Source of the DNA: Haliotis asinina
Lineage: Eukaryota > Mollusca > Gastropoda > Lepetellida > Haliotidae
Direction: 5' to 3'
Assembly: GCF_037392515.1 (NCBI RefSeq)
Contig: NC_090283.1
Coordinates: 14,758,501 to 14,822,500 of the forward strand
DNA: 64,000 bases
Shown: positions 1 through 11,829 of the stretch, one piece after another
How the letters are laid out: each line of letters begins with the position of its first letter
How positions within the stretch are numbered: position 1 is the first letter of the stretch
Notes under the pieces: generated by a model
Told to the model about the DNA's origin: nothing
What the model saw: only the letters and a program-made list of their open reading frames with translations
Database searches by the model: none
Translations under genes and position numbers: made by a program

Positions 1-284
1 TCTGTCTTTTAACCAACAGTTTTGTAGGCGGCTGTGTGTATGAAGAAAGAAGCGATAAATATGACAGTGACTGTAATATATGAACAAACGAATTTCGCAA
101 TAGCACAATATCTATGATCAAACGCGCTACATTCATGGAAATACATGATACATTCCCTTGAAAAATAGTTCATCCCTATTTCTTTAATCATTGATATTAA
201 AAGTTATGGATACAAAAATGAATAAAGTATAAAATCGATGGTAATGGATGTGCATGTTTTTTATAACGCATTACTTACGTTTGC

Positions 285-425
285 ATATATGCACCCGATA
301 TCGATTCCCCACATGGGTACAATGTGCCATTGTCAAATGCGTGTGTGAACTCATTTCTGGTGTCCCCCACCGTGACATTGCTTGAGTAATGCTGAAAGGG
401 GCGTAAAACTACACGCACTCAGTAA
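285..425 (+). repeat. tRNA-derived SINE fragment (family 2)
   Basis: The sequence 'cgattccccacatgggta' followed by 'ctggtgtcccccaccgtga' and a degenerate 'gcgtaaaactacacgcactc' tail matches the 3' two thirds of the tRNA-headed SINE seen more fully at 43911-44085. The tRNA-like head is missing or decayed here. The rest of the first 600 bases shows nothing I can name. Confidence 0.55.
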
Positions 426-599
426 CTTACATAAACTCAGTGGTCCAAATATGGAATGTCCAAAGCTTCATTGAATTTGCCTGAAAACTGCCTATTTTTC
501 ATATTTTTTCTAATCTCTACATGATAGTTGAGTATTTCGTGAAAACCCCGTTTGACGCCAATATGGTCTCGTATTTGGTGGTATTTGTGAAATAACATT

Positions 600-1340
600 T
601 GAGCAAACGGTCATTGGCAAATACACATGCATTGTTGTACACCAGAATAAACAGACGCATGCGCACACGCATGTACACGCACACGAACACAAATGCGCAT
701 GTGCACACAGGCAAACACAGCAAACTCCCAAAGGCGCAAACATTACATATACATAAGCACAATGATCGGCCACAAAGGTAGAACTGTTAAGCAACAGCTC
801 ACATGAATTGAGCGGTTCTGGAGCATGGCATCGTTGTGCTTGCTCAGTATTGCCTGTCACTACTCACTGCTCACAACCCTTCGAGTCTTAATATTACTGT
901 TGCGAATGATGGCTTACGACCTCATTAATGATATGTCTGTCTATGTGGTAGACTGGTGGGGCATTCATCCGAACAGTTCCACTGGTACAGACGGACGTCG
1001 TGTTGGGTGAGTATTTTTGCTGACTGCTTTGTCCATGTCTGATAATCGTATCTACAGTTGCCATCAACCATTTTGTATAACTTGAACCTACCCGTTTGCC
1101 TTTTTTCTGGAGACCTGTGTTTTTTTCCGAGGAGAAACAAATTGTTAGGAAAACACAGCATATGTTTGAACCAAATTCCACACAATTGATGTACTTTTGC
1201 GCTCAAACTGGAAATCATACAGTGAAAATACATCTTTTAACATTCTGAGCCTGTTCCGAGCGTTGATGTTGTGAATCACACATTGAGCACTAGCAAGTTT
1301 ATATGGGCAGTATGGTTAAAAATAACACAAGCAAAATAAC
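600..1340 (+). repeat. Upstream duplicated segment, copy 1
   Basis: This stretch is alignable by eye with about 14400-15200: both have 'ggcatcgttgtg', 'gctcagtat', 'ctcacaacccttcgag', 'gatatgtctgt', 'gggtgagtat' and 'cattctgagcctgttccgag' in the same order. It marks the 5' part of the tandem duplication that also carried the minisatellite and exon 1 of the lectin gene. No coding potential is evident. Confidence 0.7.
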
Positions 1341-1384
1341 GTTTCCATACCGTACGTATCACCGTTGGGTTTCGAGATTGAAAA

Positions 1385-2060
1385 GAATCCTTTTATGTAC
1401 GCTGAAACCAACATCTGAACTTCCTTGATGGCCGCGGAAACACTTACGTGTAGGCTGAACTCTTACGTGTATGCTTAAACCCTTATATGGTCGCTGAAAC
1501 ACTTACATGTAGGCTGAAGTCTTATGTGTATGTTTGAACCCTTATATGGCCGCTGAAACACTCACATGTAGGCTGAACTCTTACGTGTATGCTTAAACCC
1601 TTATATGGTCGCTGAAACACCTACATCAAGGCTGAACCTATAAGTATGCTGAAATCACTATTGTACTCTGAGACCCTTATATGCACGTTAAAACCCCTGT
1701 GTGCACTAAAATCCATATGTAGGCTGAAACCGTTATACATATGCTGAAACCAATATCTGTTTCCTGAAATACATAATGTACATACGGTAATCATAATGAA
1801 TACCTTGACGCTTTTATGTTTACTCTGAAACCCTCACATGCATGCTGGAAAACTTAAGTGCACATTACAATGCTCATATGTACACTCTCATCCGGTACAC
1901 AGGAACCCTTTATACTGAAACCTTGTTCAATGAAACCTGTACAATGTACCCTGAAATCCTTACGTATATTCAGAAATCATCATATATATTCTGAAACACT
2001 TACGTGTGCGCTGAAACGCTTTAGGACTTAGTGTACGCTGAAATCTTATGTGTATACTGA
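1385..2060 (+). repeat. Minisatellite upstream of lectin gene 1
   Basis: Degenerate tandem units of about 20-22 bp of the form 'tatgtacgctgaaaccctta' run for roughly 700 bp and end about 230 bp before the start codon. The same array, three times longer, lies before the paralogous gene at 15220-17310, so it predates the duplication. Confidence 0.85.
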
Positions 2061-2240
2061 AGCGCTTAAGAGGATTTTAACATACAGTTTGTATTGTGGC
2101 CAGGCGAAGTGACTTGACTAGTCATGTGATCAATCACTCGGTTGCTCTGCCAAGAGTATACTACATATGGGCAGCCATCATTTTTCATATGGAGAAATCT
2201 GAAAATAAATAACAGCAGAATCGAAAGATGTCGAGCTCTA

Positions 2241-2252
2241 TCATATATATGT
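2241..2252 (+). promoter_or_regulatory. Possible TATA element of lectin gene 1
   Basis: 'tcatatatatgt' lies about 45 bp before the start codon and is kept in the paralog at 17443-17454 in the same position. The motif and its conservation are visible; promoter function is inferred. The short implied leader is a reason for doubt. Confidence 0.3.
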
Positions 2253-2292
2253 TCTATTTCAGTTTTCTATCCTCTATTCCCGAAAGGCAGGG

Positions 2293-5200
2293 ATGAATCC
2301 AGGAACATTTCTGTTTCTAGTCACCGTGATACATATCGGTAAGTACAGTATTACAGAATATGTCGAAAATAGTGCATTACAGGCATACAAGTATTCAGGA
2401 AAAACTTCAGAAAAGCAAAACTACAAGAGTAGCAGTTCTGTATCGTTCACTCGTTATCAAAGATAAACTAGCGATACAAACTACGTGACACATTGAAAAT
2501 AAGTGGTGGCATCGGATGAAACGGAACAGTTTTTGGTACAGTTCTTAATGGATAGACGAAATCTTTATTGCAACAAACACAAGGTTTTGCCCTGGAATGT
2601 CCATAGATTTTGTTGAATGATAACCCAAAGCACACGTCCGTCCATCATTCACCATGGAAAATCTAAATTATTAACTTTACACGTATCCTGCTCTTTACCC
2701 TACCCGTGAAGATCCGAGTTAGAACTGATCTTCATCAAGTAATGCTTGTCGTAAGAGGCGACTAACGGGATCGGATGGTCAGACTTGCTGACTTGGTTGA
2801 CACATGTCATCGGTTCCCAACTACGTAGATCGATGCTAGTGTTCTTGATCACGGGGTTGTCTGGTTCAGACTATTCATAAACCACCTCCATATGGCTGGA
2901 ATATTCCTGACTGCGAGTGAACAGCGTTCTCGAGGTACTTCCCTCACCATATCTTTTGTAGTAGTGAGGTTATAATTGTACGGTGCAAACAGGAAGCCCA
3001 TTTCAATTCGTAATATTGAAACAACTGTATAACATACAGATTACAATTCATATTAACTAACAAATATGTCACTGACATATTGACCAGTTCTAGTAAAACA
3101 TTTCGATATCTGAATTTACAGAAACAGAATATTTAGCTAATCTGTAATACATCTTCTGTTAGCTTCCCTTGGATTTCTTTTGTCATCTCCTCGTGAACGT
3201 ATGTATTGTTATTAATGTCATGATGTTATGCGCATTATTTCTTTCGGTATTAGCAAGAAAAATAATTTCGTAATATTTTAATTATCTCAGCCAAGGCAGC
3301 CAGCACCACAACCCATGGACTATTGTAGATGATTAACAAAACCAGTGAATTTTGTAACTGATTTGTGTGTCTGTTTACATGGATAAATCCAGATTATTTT
3401 TTTTAATTTGTGGAGCTTGAACCTGGTGTTCTTTAGAGGATATACGGTGTTGCCTCACGTTAGAATGTAAAGAGAAGGGTTTTGTTATTTCAGAATATAT
3501 TCTGCATGCCAGTTGTGGGAGAATCTTCTCACTGTGCAACAACCAGCATTCTTGGAGTGATACACATAAAGTTTGCAGGCGTCATGGACAACAAATGCTC
3601 CGACCGAAGACAGCCAAGCAGCTCGAGATGTTCAATTTGTTTTTGACAACATGGGAAGCGGACGGCAGTTTGTGAGTTCATTGTTCACTTGGTCTCAATG
3701 AATGAGTGATTGAGTTTAGTGTTACGCTGCATTTGCAGTATTTCAGCAAGATTAGACTGGATTGATTCAGACAATGAACCCACGTGGAATAGTTATAATA
3801 GAAAAGAATTACGTTTTAAATGGTGTACGATACATTTGCAGTGTCCAACAGCATGTTGCACAGAGTGCCATAATGCAGTATTCCAGCTATATGACGGCGG
3901 TGTGTAATAACAGTATCAGGACTAGAAAAATCCAGTGATTTATAACACTAGCACATATCTACACAACTGAGATAGGATGGCATGCGTCAACCACGTCAGC
4001 GATCATGACCACACGATCACATTATCTGCCCCTTTAAACAAGCATGGATTCATGATGACCAGTTCTAACACGAATCTTCATAGGTCAGTGGTGCTTAACT
4101 ATCTTGCAGGAATTCCGATGTCTGGGTTGGTCTCTATGATCTGGAGCCAGACAACGGGGACGACTTTGTGCACACGTGGACAGACGGTACTGCACTCGAT
4201 ACATCTTTAAACTGGGCATATGGTGAACCTAACCGTAAAGGGACCGAGAATTGTATCCGGTACACACTCAGTAGGAAATTCAGGACCACGGCTTGTGACA
4301 GGCCACGTGCAACAATATGTGAAACGGAAACTGGTACGTGCTTGAATGACAATTGACGTTACCCTATCTGCCATACGTTTGTGTGATTGATTGATATTCC
4401 CGCACTTTGTTGGAAGTCTGTAAATAATCGATTCTGGGCCAGACAATCGAATGACAAGAGCATTAATCAAGACAACTGGGATTTGATGTATCTTGTTTGT
4501 TGTTTAGCATCCTACCCCGCAATATTCCAGCTATATGACAGCTGTCTGTAAATATTCGAGACCAGACAATCCACTGAGTGACATCATGACCAGAGATCAA
4601 CGGAATTTAAATACGATGACGTGCATCAGCCGAGACTTCCTGATCCCAAAGCATGACTGATGAAAGGAGCATTCCCACTCAGTACACATGAACTTGCAAT
4701 GGTGACGTTGTTTCTGGTAGACACTACACGGAACGTTACGCTCCTTCCTTAAAGAAGGAGGTAGCGATCTACAACTGGCGTTTTGATGCGTTGACATCCA
4801 CACCTTGGTCTGTGACTGCAGTCTCGCTGTAGCGCTGAATAGGTCTTGCAACAATGGCACGGTGGCATCCGAAGGCGTTGGTAATAGCATTGTATGTCAA
4901 CCCCATCTACACCATTCCAACTGATCCTTCTCTCTCTTCAGCTGTTAATGGTGGCATGATATCATGCATTCTAGTCTCTCTTCATATCCTGTAGAATCAT
5001 TCTACACGTGAAATGAATGCAAATAGTGCATGAACATTGACACGTTTATGAGACTGATAGTTTGGAGAGAGAAAATGTGAAAATGTGTAATTTGTTCCTT
5101 TTCATAATATCAAAGACACCTTGTACTTGTTTTCACTGATGCAAATCTCCAGGGAATGTTTTAAAACACTGGATTCATATGAATGATTCTGTTACAATTT

Positions 5201-8200
5201 TACACTTTCTACACCACTTCTTCTTAGTAGAAAAATGCTGACTTAAATGGTCTTCCTCAAAGCAGAATTTTATTTCAACCTTTCTTTCTTTTATTTCGGC
5301 ATGGATGAAAATGGGACAATTTAATTCTTCTGAAAAAACTCAATGTTTCATAGAATCTTTTCGTGTTTCCATATATCTGTGCTGTTCAGCTTTCTAGTGA
5401 ACTAACATATCTTTGATAGTTCTAAAGCAGTTAATAAAGTTAGGACGGTAATGTTGCTTTTGGACTTGAGTGTATCCCACCCAGCGTGACGAGCGAACAC
5501 TTCACACACTTGAGTGAATAGTATCAGTATAGATTGATTGGTCAATAGATTTCGAAACTGCTTTGATCTTCTGGTCTTTTCCACTTTTGGCATGATACAA
5601 CCACATTATGTCGCTTACTCCCCAATGAAAGCGTAAGTAACAGTGTTTGATAATAATCAACTTCCAGGATGCTGGTTTACTGAGCGAAAGGAACACGCGG
5701 TGTCTGATTTAGAAGAACACTCAAAAATGAAACAAGATGTGGACACGTGCAAGAGGACTTGCCTGGAAATGGACAATGAAGATCAACTTTGTGTTGCCGT
5801 TGAACATGATGGCAGTGTCTGTCGAACATACACAGGAAGTTATCATGACACCGCCACTTCTATAGAAGATCAGTTGCAGACGAATCCACTATCAACTGTC
5901 TATCTAGAACGATGTTATGATGGTATGTGTGAGATGACATATGATGATTCTTTAGTAGCACGCATTAATTGTGTCGCTTTGAACCTATTTTCTTCATTCC
6001 GTTTTTTCTGTTAGTTTTGTGTTTTTTCTCGTCACTTCTATTTTTTCAGGGTTGGTTTAGCAATCGAAATAAATATCATTTTTCTAATTACTTGAGTGTA
6101 TAAAATTATAAGTATATTGATAGTAAATTCCATTTTATGTTACAGAAAAAGTATATCCTTGTAGAACAAAAAAATCCAGTTATATGTTTCAGGAAAGTTA
6201 TAAGCTTATTGAACGAAAATCCCAGTTTATGTTTCAGCAAAATTAGAGGACGAATCTGCAGGTGAACTTCAAAGCAGCCAAAGCGGTTATCAGACCACTT
6301 GGTCGTCTACACTGAACGTTGATCATTCGACGACATGGTCTGTTGGAAGTGGGAACACTGTGTTTGGTGGATTTACACGGACTTCGGGTGGAACAACGGC
6401 TACAGATGTATCAGCGTCAGATGGAATGGCAACATCATCAGATGGGATGACTACGTTATCAGATGGAATGACAACATCATCAGATAGGTTGGCAACATGG
6501 TCGGATGGAATAGCTACATCATCAGATGAAAGAGCTACATCATCTGATGGAGTGACTACATCATCAGATGAGATGACATCATCAGATGGAATTGCAACAT
6601 CGTCAGATGAAAGAGCTACATCATTAGATGGAATGGCTACATCATCAAATGAAAGAGCTACATCATCAGATCAAATGATTTCACCATCAGATGAAAGAGC
6701 TACATTATCAGATGGAGTGACTTCATCATCAGATGAAAGAGCTGCATCATCAGATGGAATGGCTACATCATCAGATGGAGTGGATACATCATCAGATGAG
6801 ATGACAACATCATCAAATGGAATTGCTACATCATCAGATGGACTGACTATGGAGGAAGCTACACAAATAGGTGCTACACCTAAAGGATCGGCAACTTCAT
6901 TTGAAGGAATTGCAACATCATTAGATGGAATGGTAACGTCGTCTACAGAAATGGCAACTCCAGCAGAAGTAATAGCAACATCATTAAAAGATACGGCAGC
7001 ATGTGGAGAGACATCAGTGCTGACGGTGATGAATCCCAGTAAGTCAACGTCATTGTATCATTATAATAAGATATTTGTTTCAGCTAACCAATGTCCTTTG
7101 CTTTCCATCCCTTCACCTCACTATGAACATCTTTTAATTCCCACATGTGATATTCATGATTTAGTCTGTTTGGCTCAAAACCCGACCGTTGAATTGCATT
7201 CTAATTCCCAGACTAATAAGCATATTATACTCAAAGCAATGCTGATCATAACCTAAACATCAGACCAACTATATTTCTGCAGAATATGTGTCCTCAAATT
7301 AACAAAAAAAACTGTTCAACAAATTATCAATAATATATTTACACAGTTCACCATTTGTTACAAGTGCAAGGAGAGGAACAGCCAGGTGTGCGAAAACGGA
7401 TGGAAAACAAAGGTTAATGAATAAAAAATGTACACATGCCTCGCGTGCACAGGACTGTTCCTCTCTTTGAAGATCACATATACTCAAGGGTATCGCAAAT
7501 GCATATATCATTTATTATCATCGTTATAAATGAAACCCCGTTTAAAACCACTCATTTCGACATTTAATTACCTTAAATCGACCTTTATGACATCAGTGCA
7601 TAATTTTCTCCCACGGACGAAATTTCGAGTCACAAGTCAATTTCAAAATACCGATTTCAAATACAATAGAAATGAGACAAAATATTGACAATAGATCACA
7701 AAATATATAGCAAACTCACCAAAGTCTTGATTTACACAGAGAGTGAGAATCGGTTAAGCAGAATGTAACACAGCAAGCAGTCAGGCAGCAGCAATGTAGA
7801 TCAAGCGTTGACAAAGGAGTTTGATATCATGTACTCCAGTAAACGTGTCCGTGTCCGTCCCGTCCTGTCCATACTGCCTTAGAGGCGTGCCGCTTAAATA
7901 ATTTTCTGCAGGAAATGTGACCCATTATAACTAACACTAATACCTTAGATATTATGACCCAATTACAACTACAGCAATAATAAATAATAGCAACTCAAAT
8001 CACAGAAGATACACTCTCATAACAGTATGATGAACGTTTCATTGAGTGTTTTCTGTTTTTTAGCTTTTGAGCTAAGTCGCAATCACTCATCGGTTCTCTG
8101 CTTAGCCAAATGGGCTATAACATGTGGTTGAAAGTATCCATAAAGCACACAAAACGTTGCATGTACCTTAGAGTATCAAGTGACTTTACCACCTTTAAGT

Positions 8201-8751
8201 TTATGTATGACTATAAAATTTTTGGGTGTTCCTATACTTGTTGTTTGTAGTATAAATCAAATACTGACGTCATCTGTACTCGCATTAATTGGAGCTATAT
8301 AAATGTTTTCACGAATATGTAAAACAACAGACATTTTCTGAAAATAAATCTCAAGCATGCATTCTCCTGTGCAAAGGTCACTCTGTTTCGTCAGATAGTG
8401 GCCATTAGGCTGGAGTGGTGTAAAACGTGTCTATGGCGTACGTTCAGTTTTAATGTTATAACAGGCCCAGACTGTGAAACTACCAGTAGAAGACGTGTTT
8501 GGGTTCCGTTTGACGGTCTGTCTGTGGAAGAACTGAAAAAGCTTATCCAATCACTTGTTTTGGAGAGAAAGACACTCTCGACCTACAAACGTTCGAAGAC
8601 ATCGGCTAAAGACGATCGGCCAACTGCTCAAGCAATCGGGCAGACTGGGGTGGTCTTCTGTGTCCTCGGATTTGTCGTAGTGGTCCTTTTGGACGCTGGT
8701 AGACTCGTTAACTGGCTTGACATGCGAAGGAGAAGACGCCTGCCCTTCTAA
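2293..8751 (+). CDS. Transmembrane C-type lectin receptor with PAN/WSC-like domain and mucin stalk, gene 1
   Basis: Exons are 2293-2338, 3494-3671, 4110-4333, 5668-5922, 6238-7038 and 8465-8751, all with GT-AG borders, giving 596 aa. A signal peptide (MNPGTFLFLVTVIHI) is followed by a C-type lectin domain at about residues 22-150: SW..T..VC, WVGLYDLE, WTDGT, LNWAYGEPN, ENC, ICE. An EPN motif is present, which in the family goes with mannose-type sugars, but the usual WND calcium motif is replaced by FRT. Residues 151-235 hold six cysteines (CKRTC, CVAVEHDGSVC) like a PAN/apple or WSC domain. Residues 236-501 are ATSSDG-type heptads, probably O-glycosylated. Exon 6 gives a linker with KTSAKDDRPTAQ, a membrane segment near 562-584 and the tail MRRRRRLPF. 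It is therefore a type I surface protein with no visible signalling motif. The paralog at 17483-33529 has the same exon phases. A role in recognition or immunity is inferred. Confidence 0.85.
2688..2936 (+). repeat. SINE family 1, diverged copy in intron 1
   Basis: Reads 'cgtgaagatccgagtta', 'gcttgtcgtaagaggcgac', 'gacttggttgacacatgtc' and 'atatggctggaatattc'. It is oriented with its tail downstream and is diverged from younger copies elsewhere in the window. It lies in intron 1 of lectin gene 1. Confidence 0.8.
3695..4050 (-). repeat. Old SINE fragments in intron 2 of lectin gene 1
   Basis: A family 2 tail (near 3700-3765) and a decayed family 1 copy (3860-4050, 'ttccagctatatgacggcgg', 'cgtcaaccacgtcagcga') lie in intron 2. 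Matching remnants sit in intron 2 of gene 2 (28118-28200 and 28480-28555), so these insertions predate the gene duplication. Confidence 0.65.
4498..4600 (-). repeat. SINE family 1 fragment in intron 3
   Basis: 'caatattccagctatatgac' and 'accagacaatccactgagtg' identify a decayed copy. The equivalent remnant in gene 2 lies at 28965-29060, so it is shared and old. Confidence 0.6.
4640..4915 (-). pseudogene. Tc1-like transposase N-terminal relic, intron 3 of gene 1
   Basis: On the minus strand this reads like the DNA-binding half of a Tc1 transposase (HRAIVARPIQRY, then a degenerate GRP-box-like stretch). The copy is short, with stops and shifts, and the catalytic half is absent. A homologous relic at 29090-29395 in intron 3 of gene 2 shows that the insertion predates the gene duplication. 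Family assignment rests on weak similarity. Confidence 0.4.
6120..6237 (+). repeat. Ladder of 3' splice sites before the stalk exon, gene 1
   Basis: Three tandem units of 45-47 bp each end in a pyrimidine-rich stretch and AG: 'atgttacag' at 6145, 'atgtttcag' at 6192 and the one used in the gene model at 6237. The unit is also repeated in gene 2. Entering at 6192 leads to the residues GKL and then a stop; entering at 6145 also stops within about 35 codons. Confidence 0.7.
6360..6850 (+). repeat. Coding 21-bp minisatellite (heptad stalk), gene 1
   Basis: Units such as 'atggctacatcatcagatg' encode MATSSDG-type heptads within exon 5, roughly 20 or more copies with in-frame length variation. Ser and Thr make up about half of the residues, as in mucin-like stalks. 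The reverse strand is also open here by composition only. Confidence 0.85.
7560..8024 (-). mobile_element. LTR-like interspersed repeat, copy A
   Basis: Lies in intron 5 of lectin gene 1. It shares 'atatagcaaactcaccaaag', 'gtagatcaagcgttgac' and the terminus 'tgttatgagagtgta' (minus strand) with copies at 21480-22073, 22270-24115 and 42651-43272. TGTTA...TAACA-type ends and a length near 600 bp suggest a solo LTR of a gypsy-like fossil. It is absent from intron 5 of gene 2, so it arrived after the duplication. Confidence 0.5.
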
Positions 8752-8859
8752 AACCCATGAGAACCATTCTCTTCAAGTCAGTGTTCAGCGAAACAGACAA
8801 TGTATGCTTGTGCACACATTTCCAGTTTTGAAATGTATTATATTATAATGTCACCTAAT

Positions 8860-10030
8860 TGTTAGAGCTTCTTTTTAAATTGATAAAACATATCTGTGAA
8901 TTTGAAATTCGTAAAGTTTTACTATCAATATAATGTCACTTTCATGTTGGTTCGTTATCCAAAAAATCAGTGCTACCTTTGCTTGCTATATCTGGTCTGT
9001 GAATTTTAAATACTAAATGTTTATCAATGGTACGTAATAGTTTGTTGATTATTGCGGTAGTCTGTGCTAATTTTCATTGCAATATCTCATCTGTCAATCT
9101 GATACAGACGCCATTTGACAAAGTTACTTACTTGTTAGAGCCCTTTATGGCACATATGTTGTGCCCTGTTTCCTGTCATAAGAGAGTCTTAAATTAGAAA
9201 TCGATAACGTTTAATTAGTAATACTACTTTACTGATAATGTGTTACGGCAAATATCATGTGATAGTCAGGCTGTTATCAGTGATATCCGCAACGTTTATC
9301 AATGGTGCTAAGTTGATACCGTCTTATGGCATTGTTGGTTAATTGTCAGCTCTTGGTGATTTTGTATTGGGCCTCAGTATTTGCAATATCCCATGTTTGT
9401 AGGTTTAACGCAATTGTAATCATATAACTTTCAATGTTTTATATGGTCTGTGATTTGAAACATCCAATAATGATGCATATTTAGACTTTTTTCTTTGTTA
9501 TACCATGTCCATGTTTAATTGTTAGTGCGTTATGGCAGATATTTTGTGGTACTTTTGGTTCCTTTTGTGTGTCTCTGTAGTTGCAATATCCATCGTTTAT
9601 CAGTTTCAGCTGTAAATGTATGTGTTCTAACCATTAGTGTTTAAATCGGGTCTGTAGATTGAAATTCGCCACCCTTATCAATATTCGTGTGGTAATCGCC
9701 CGTACTGTTACTTTTCCTATCCATTTTCAACAAAATTCATTTCTCCAAGTGTGACATTTCTTTGACTGTTCAAAATATTTCGTGTTAATATTGATTCTTG
9801 AAGCCGACCTGTCAATTTGAAAAAGACATTTATCAACCTAATTGTTTGAGTTATCAATGGCACATGATGAGTGCGTTTCGTCTTTATTATATCTTTTTAT
9901 CAATAATGGTTAATTGTTGTGGTGTTGTGGCACATATGATTTCCTAAGTCTGATTGTTGTATCGGTTCTTTGAATTTGAAATAGGCAACGTTCATCAACA
10001 CTGTTTAATTGTCTATCATGTATATAGATG
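8860..10030 (+). repeat. Degenerate repeat array 3' of lectin gene 1
   Basis: Recurrent phrases ('ctgtgaatttgaaa', 'aattgttagtgcgttatggc', 'ttgcaatatccat', 'tttatcaatggt') recur at irregular spacing over more than 1 kb, as in an old decayed tandem array. No gene is visible from here to 10778, and 10035-10620 is plain AT-rich sequence. Confidence 0.45.
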
Positions 10031-10776
10031 CCATTTAAAAGATCAAACACCAATTTAAAAAAAAGTATTCTGTCCTAGCATGTGATTTCGACATGCTTTT
10101 ATTTTTCAAATAAATAACCAAATCTGTTTTTACTACAAAATGACTTTTTAACCGAGGACGTTTTTGCTCTTGTTTGTTTATCAAGGACCTTTTACCGTGG
10201 ACTTGTTTCCTATTATCAAAAGATATGCTACACAAAACGTCGCATGTGTTTTTGTTTACTGTCCATAAAAGAAACTGTATGCTTTATCTGGATTTGTCTT
10301 TTTTCATTCTTAGGGACATAACAATCGTCCGATTTATGATTTTTGTATTTGGAGTTGAATGAATATATTTTTATCCTCGTTTCTGTGTATATGTTTAAGA
10401 CATTCATTTCTAACTGTTTTATGTGACGCTGCTCAATTGGGGGTAAATTCGTATCATGCTTATGATCTTTTTGTGCAACGTTTTAGTTACATATTTTGGT
10501 TATAATCGCAGAAAATTGAATTATATGTGTTCCTTACGAATGTAAACTTTGATGTTTGACACTTTAAGAAAAATCACAATAAGAGCAATAAAAACATGTC
10601 TTTTTTCTTGAGAATTTGTGAATCAGTTTTTAGATGTGGTTGGAATATTATCAAGGAACAATGCTGGGAGGTAACGACTAACGGCGCTGACGAGGAGAAT
10701 CCTGGTAGTATGCAAATGAGCTATGATACGTAGGTGGACTCTGAAGTGAGTATGCTGCTGTGTGCTGTAATGATGA

Positions 10777-11054
10777 GACCCGTGAAGGTCCCGGGGTAGA
10801 ATAGGCCTTCAGCAACCCATGCTTGCCATAAAAGGTGACTATGCTTGTCGTAAGAGGCGACTAACGGGATCGGGTGGTCAGACTAGCTGACTTGGTTGAC
10901 ACATGTCATCGGTTCCCAATTGCGCAGATCGATGCTCATGTTGTTGATCACTGGATTGTCTGGTCCAGACTCGATTATTTACAGACCGTCGCCATATAGC
11001 TGGAATATTGCTAAGTGCGACGTAAAACTAAACTCACTCACTCACTCACTCACT
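10777..11054 (+). repeat. SINE family 1, full-length copy
   Basis: Runs from 'acccgtgaaggtcccgggg' to a (CACT)n tail. It is flanked by a 12-bp duplication 'ctgtaatgatga' (10765-10776 and 11053-11064, the right copy running into the tail). This supports retroposition and fixes the orientation with the ACTC tail at the 3' end. Confidence 0.9.
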
Positions 11055-11121
11055 GTAATGATGAAGTGGCATTTCTCTAAGACAAACGAAGAAACGCCCG
11101 GAGAATAGGAATACCTATATA

Positions 11122-11375
11122 AGAGTGAGTGAGTTTAGTTCTACGCCGCAGTCAACAATATTCCTGGATTATGGCAGTGGTCTGTAAATTATCGAATCTG
11201 GAGCAGACAATCCAGTGATTAACATCATCGATCTGCGCAGTTGGGTACCGAAGACATGTGCCAATCAGGTCAGGGAGCCTGACCATCCGATCCCGTTAGT
11301 CGCCTCTTACGACAAGCATAGCTAACTTTTATAGCAAGCATTGGTTGCTGAAGGCCTGTTCTATCCTGGATCTTG
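11122..11375 (-). repeat. SINE family 1 copy
   Basis: Begins 'gtgagtgagtttagttctac' and ends near 'ctgttctatcctgg', in opposite orientation to the copy just upstream. It shows moderate divergence. Downstream to 11900 only short open stretches are present and I see no gene. Confidence 0.85.
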
Positions 11376-11829
11376 GTTGGCTACGTCATAAACATCATTA
11401 TCACCATTTGGGGAGTCCGGGTCCGGGAACCAGTGGTCGTCATAGTAACTCTAAAGTTAACAATATAGTGCATATTTACCAGTATACTTCGTCAGTTCTT
11501 ACATAGTTTTGCATGAGGGTGGGTTGGATCATTGGATGAAGAGTTATTTACAAACAACCGGGTCCACATGCATTTCATGCCAAACTATAACTTTGGTGGT
11601 GCCAGGAACAGCAACATGTGTTCCATAATAAATTTGGTAGGATCTTTTAGATCTCTTACTGCCAAAATCCAGAACATTTGTTCGATAATCTATACCCGGT
11701 TGTCGTCCTTAATCTAAGTATTATTGTTTGAGTATTATTCCGTTGGAGATGACTTTTCCGTGTCAGTAGTCAAGAATGATATACAATTGATAGCCGTGCC
11801 TCCGTCTTAATATCTTGCTTGTGATATCC

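Noticed and set aside
1385-2060. CRISPR-like repeat array
   Set aside because: Units are degenerate and directly adjoining without unique spacers, and the context is eukaryotic.
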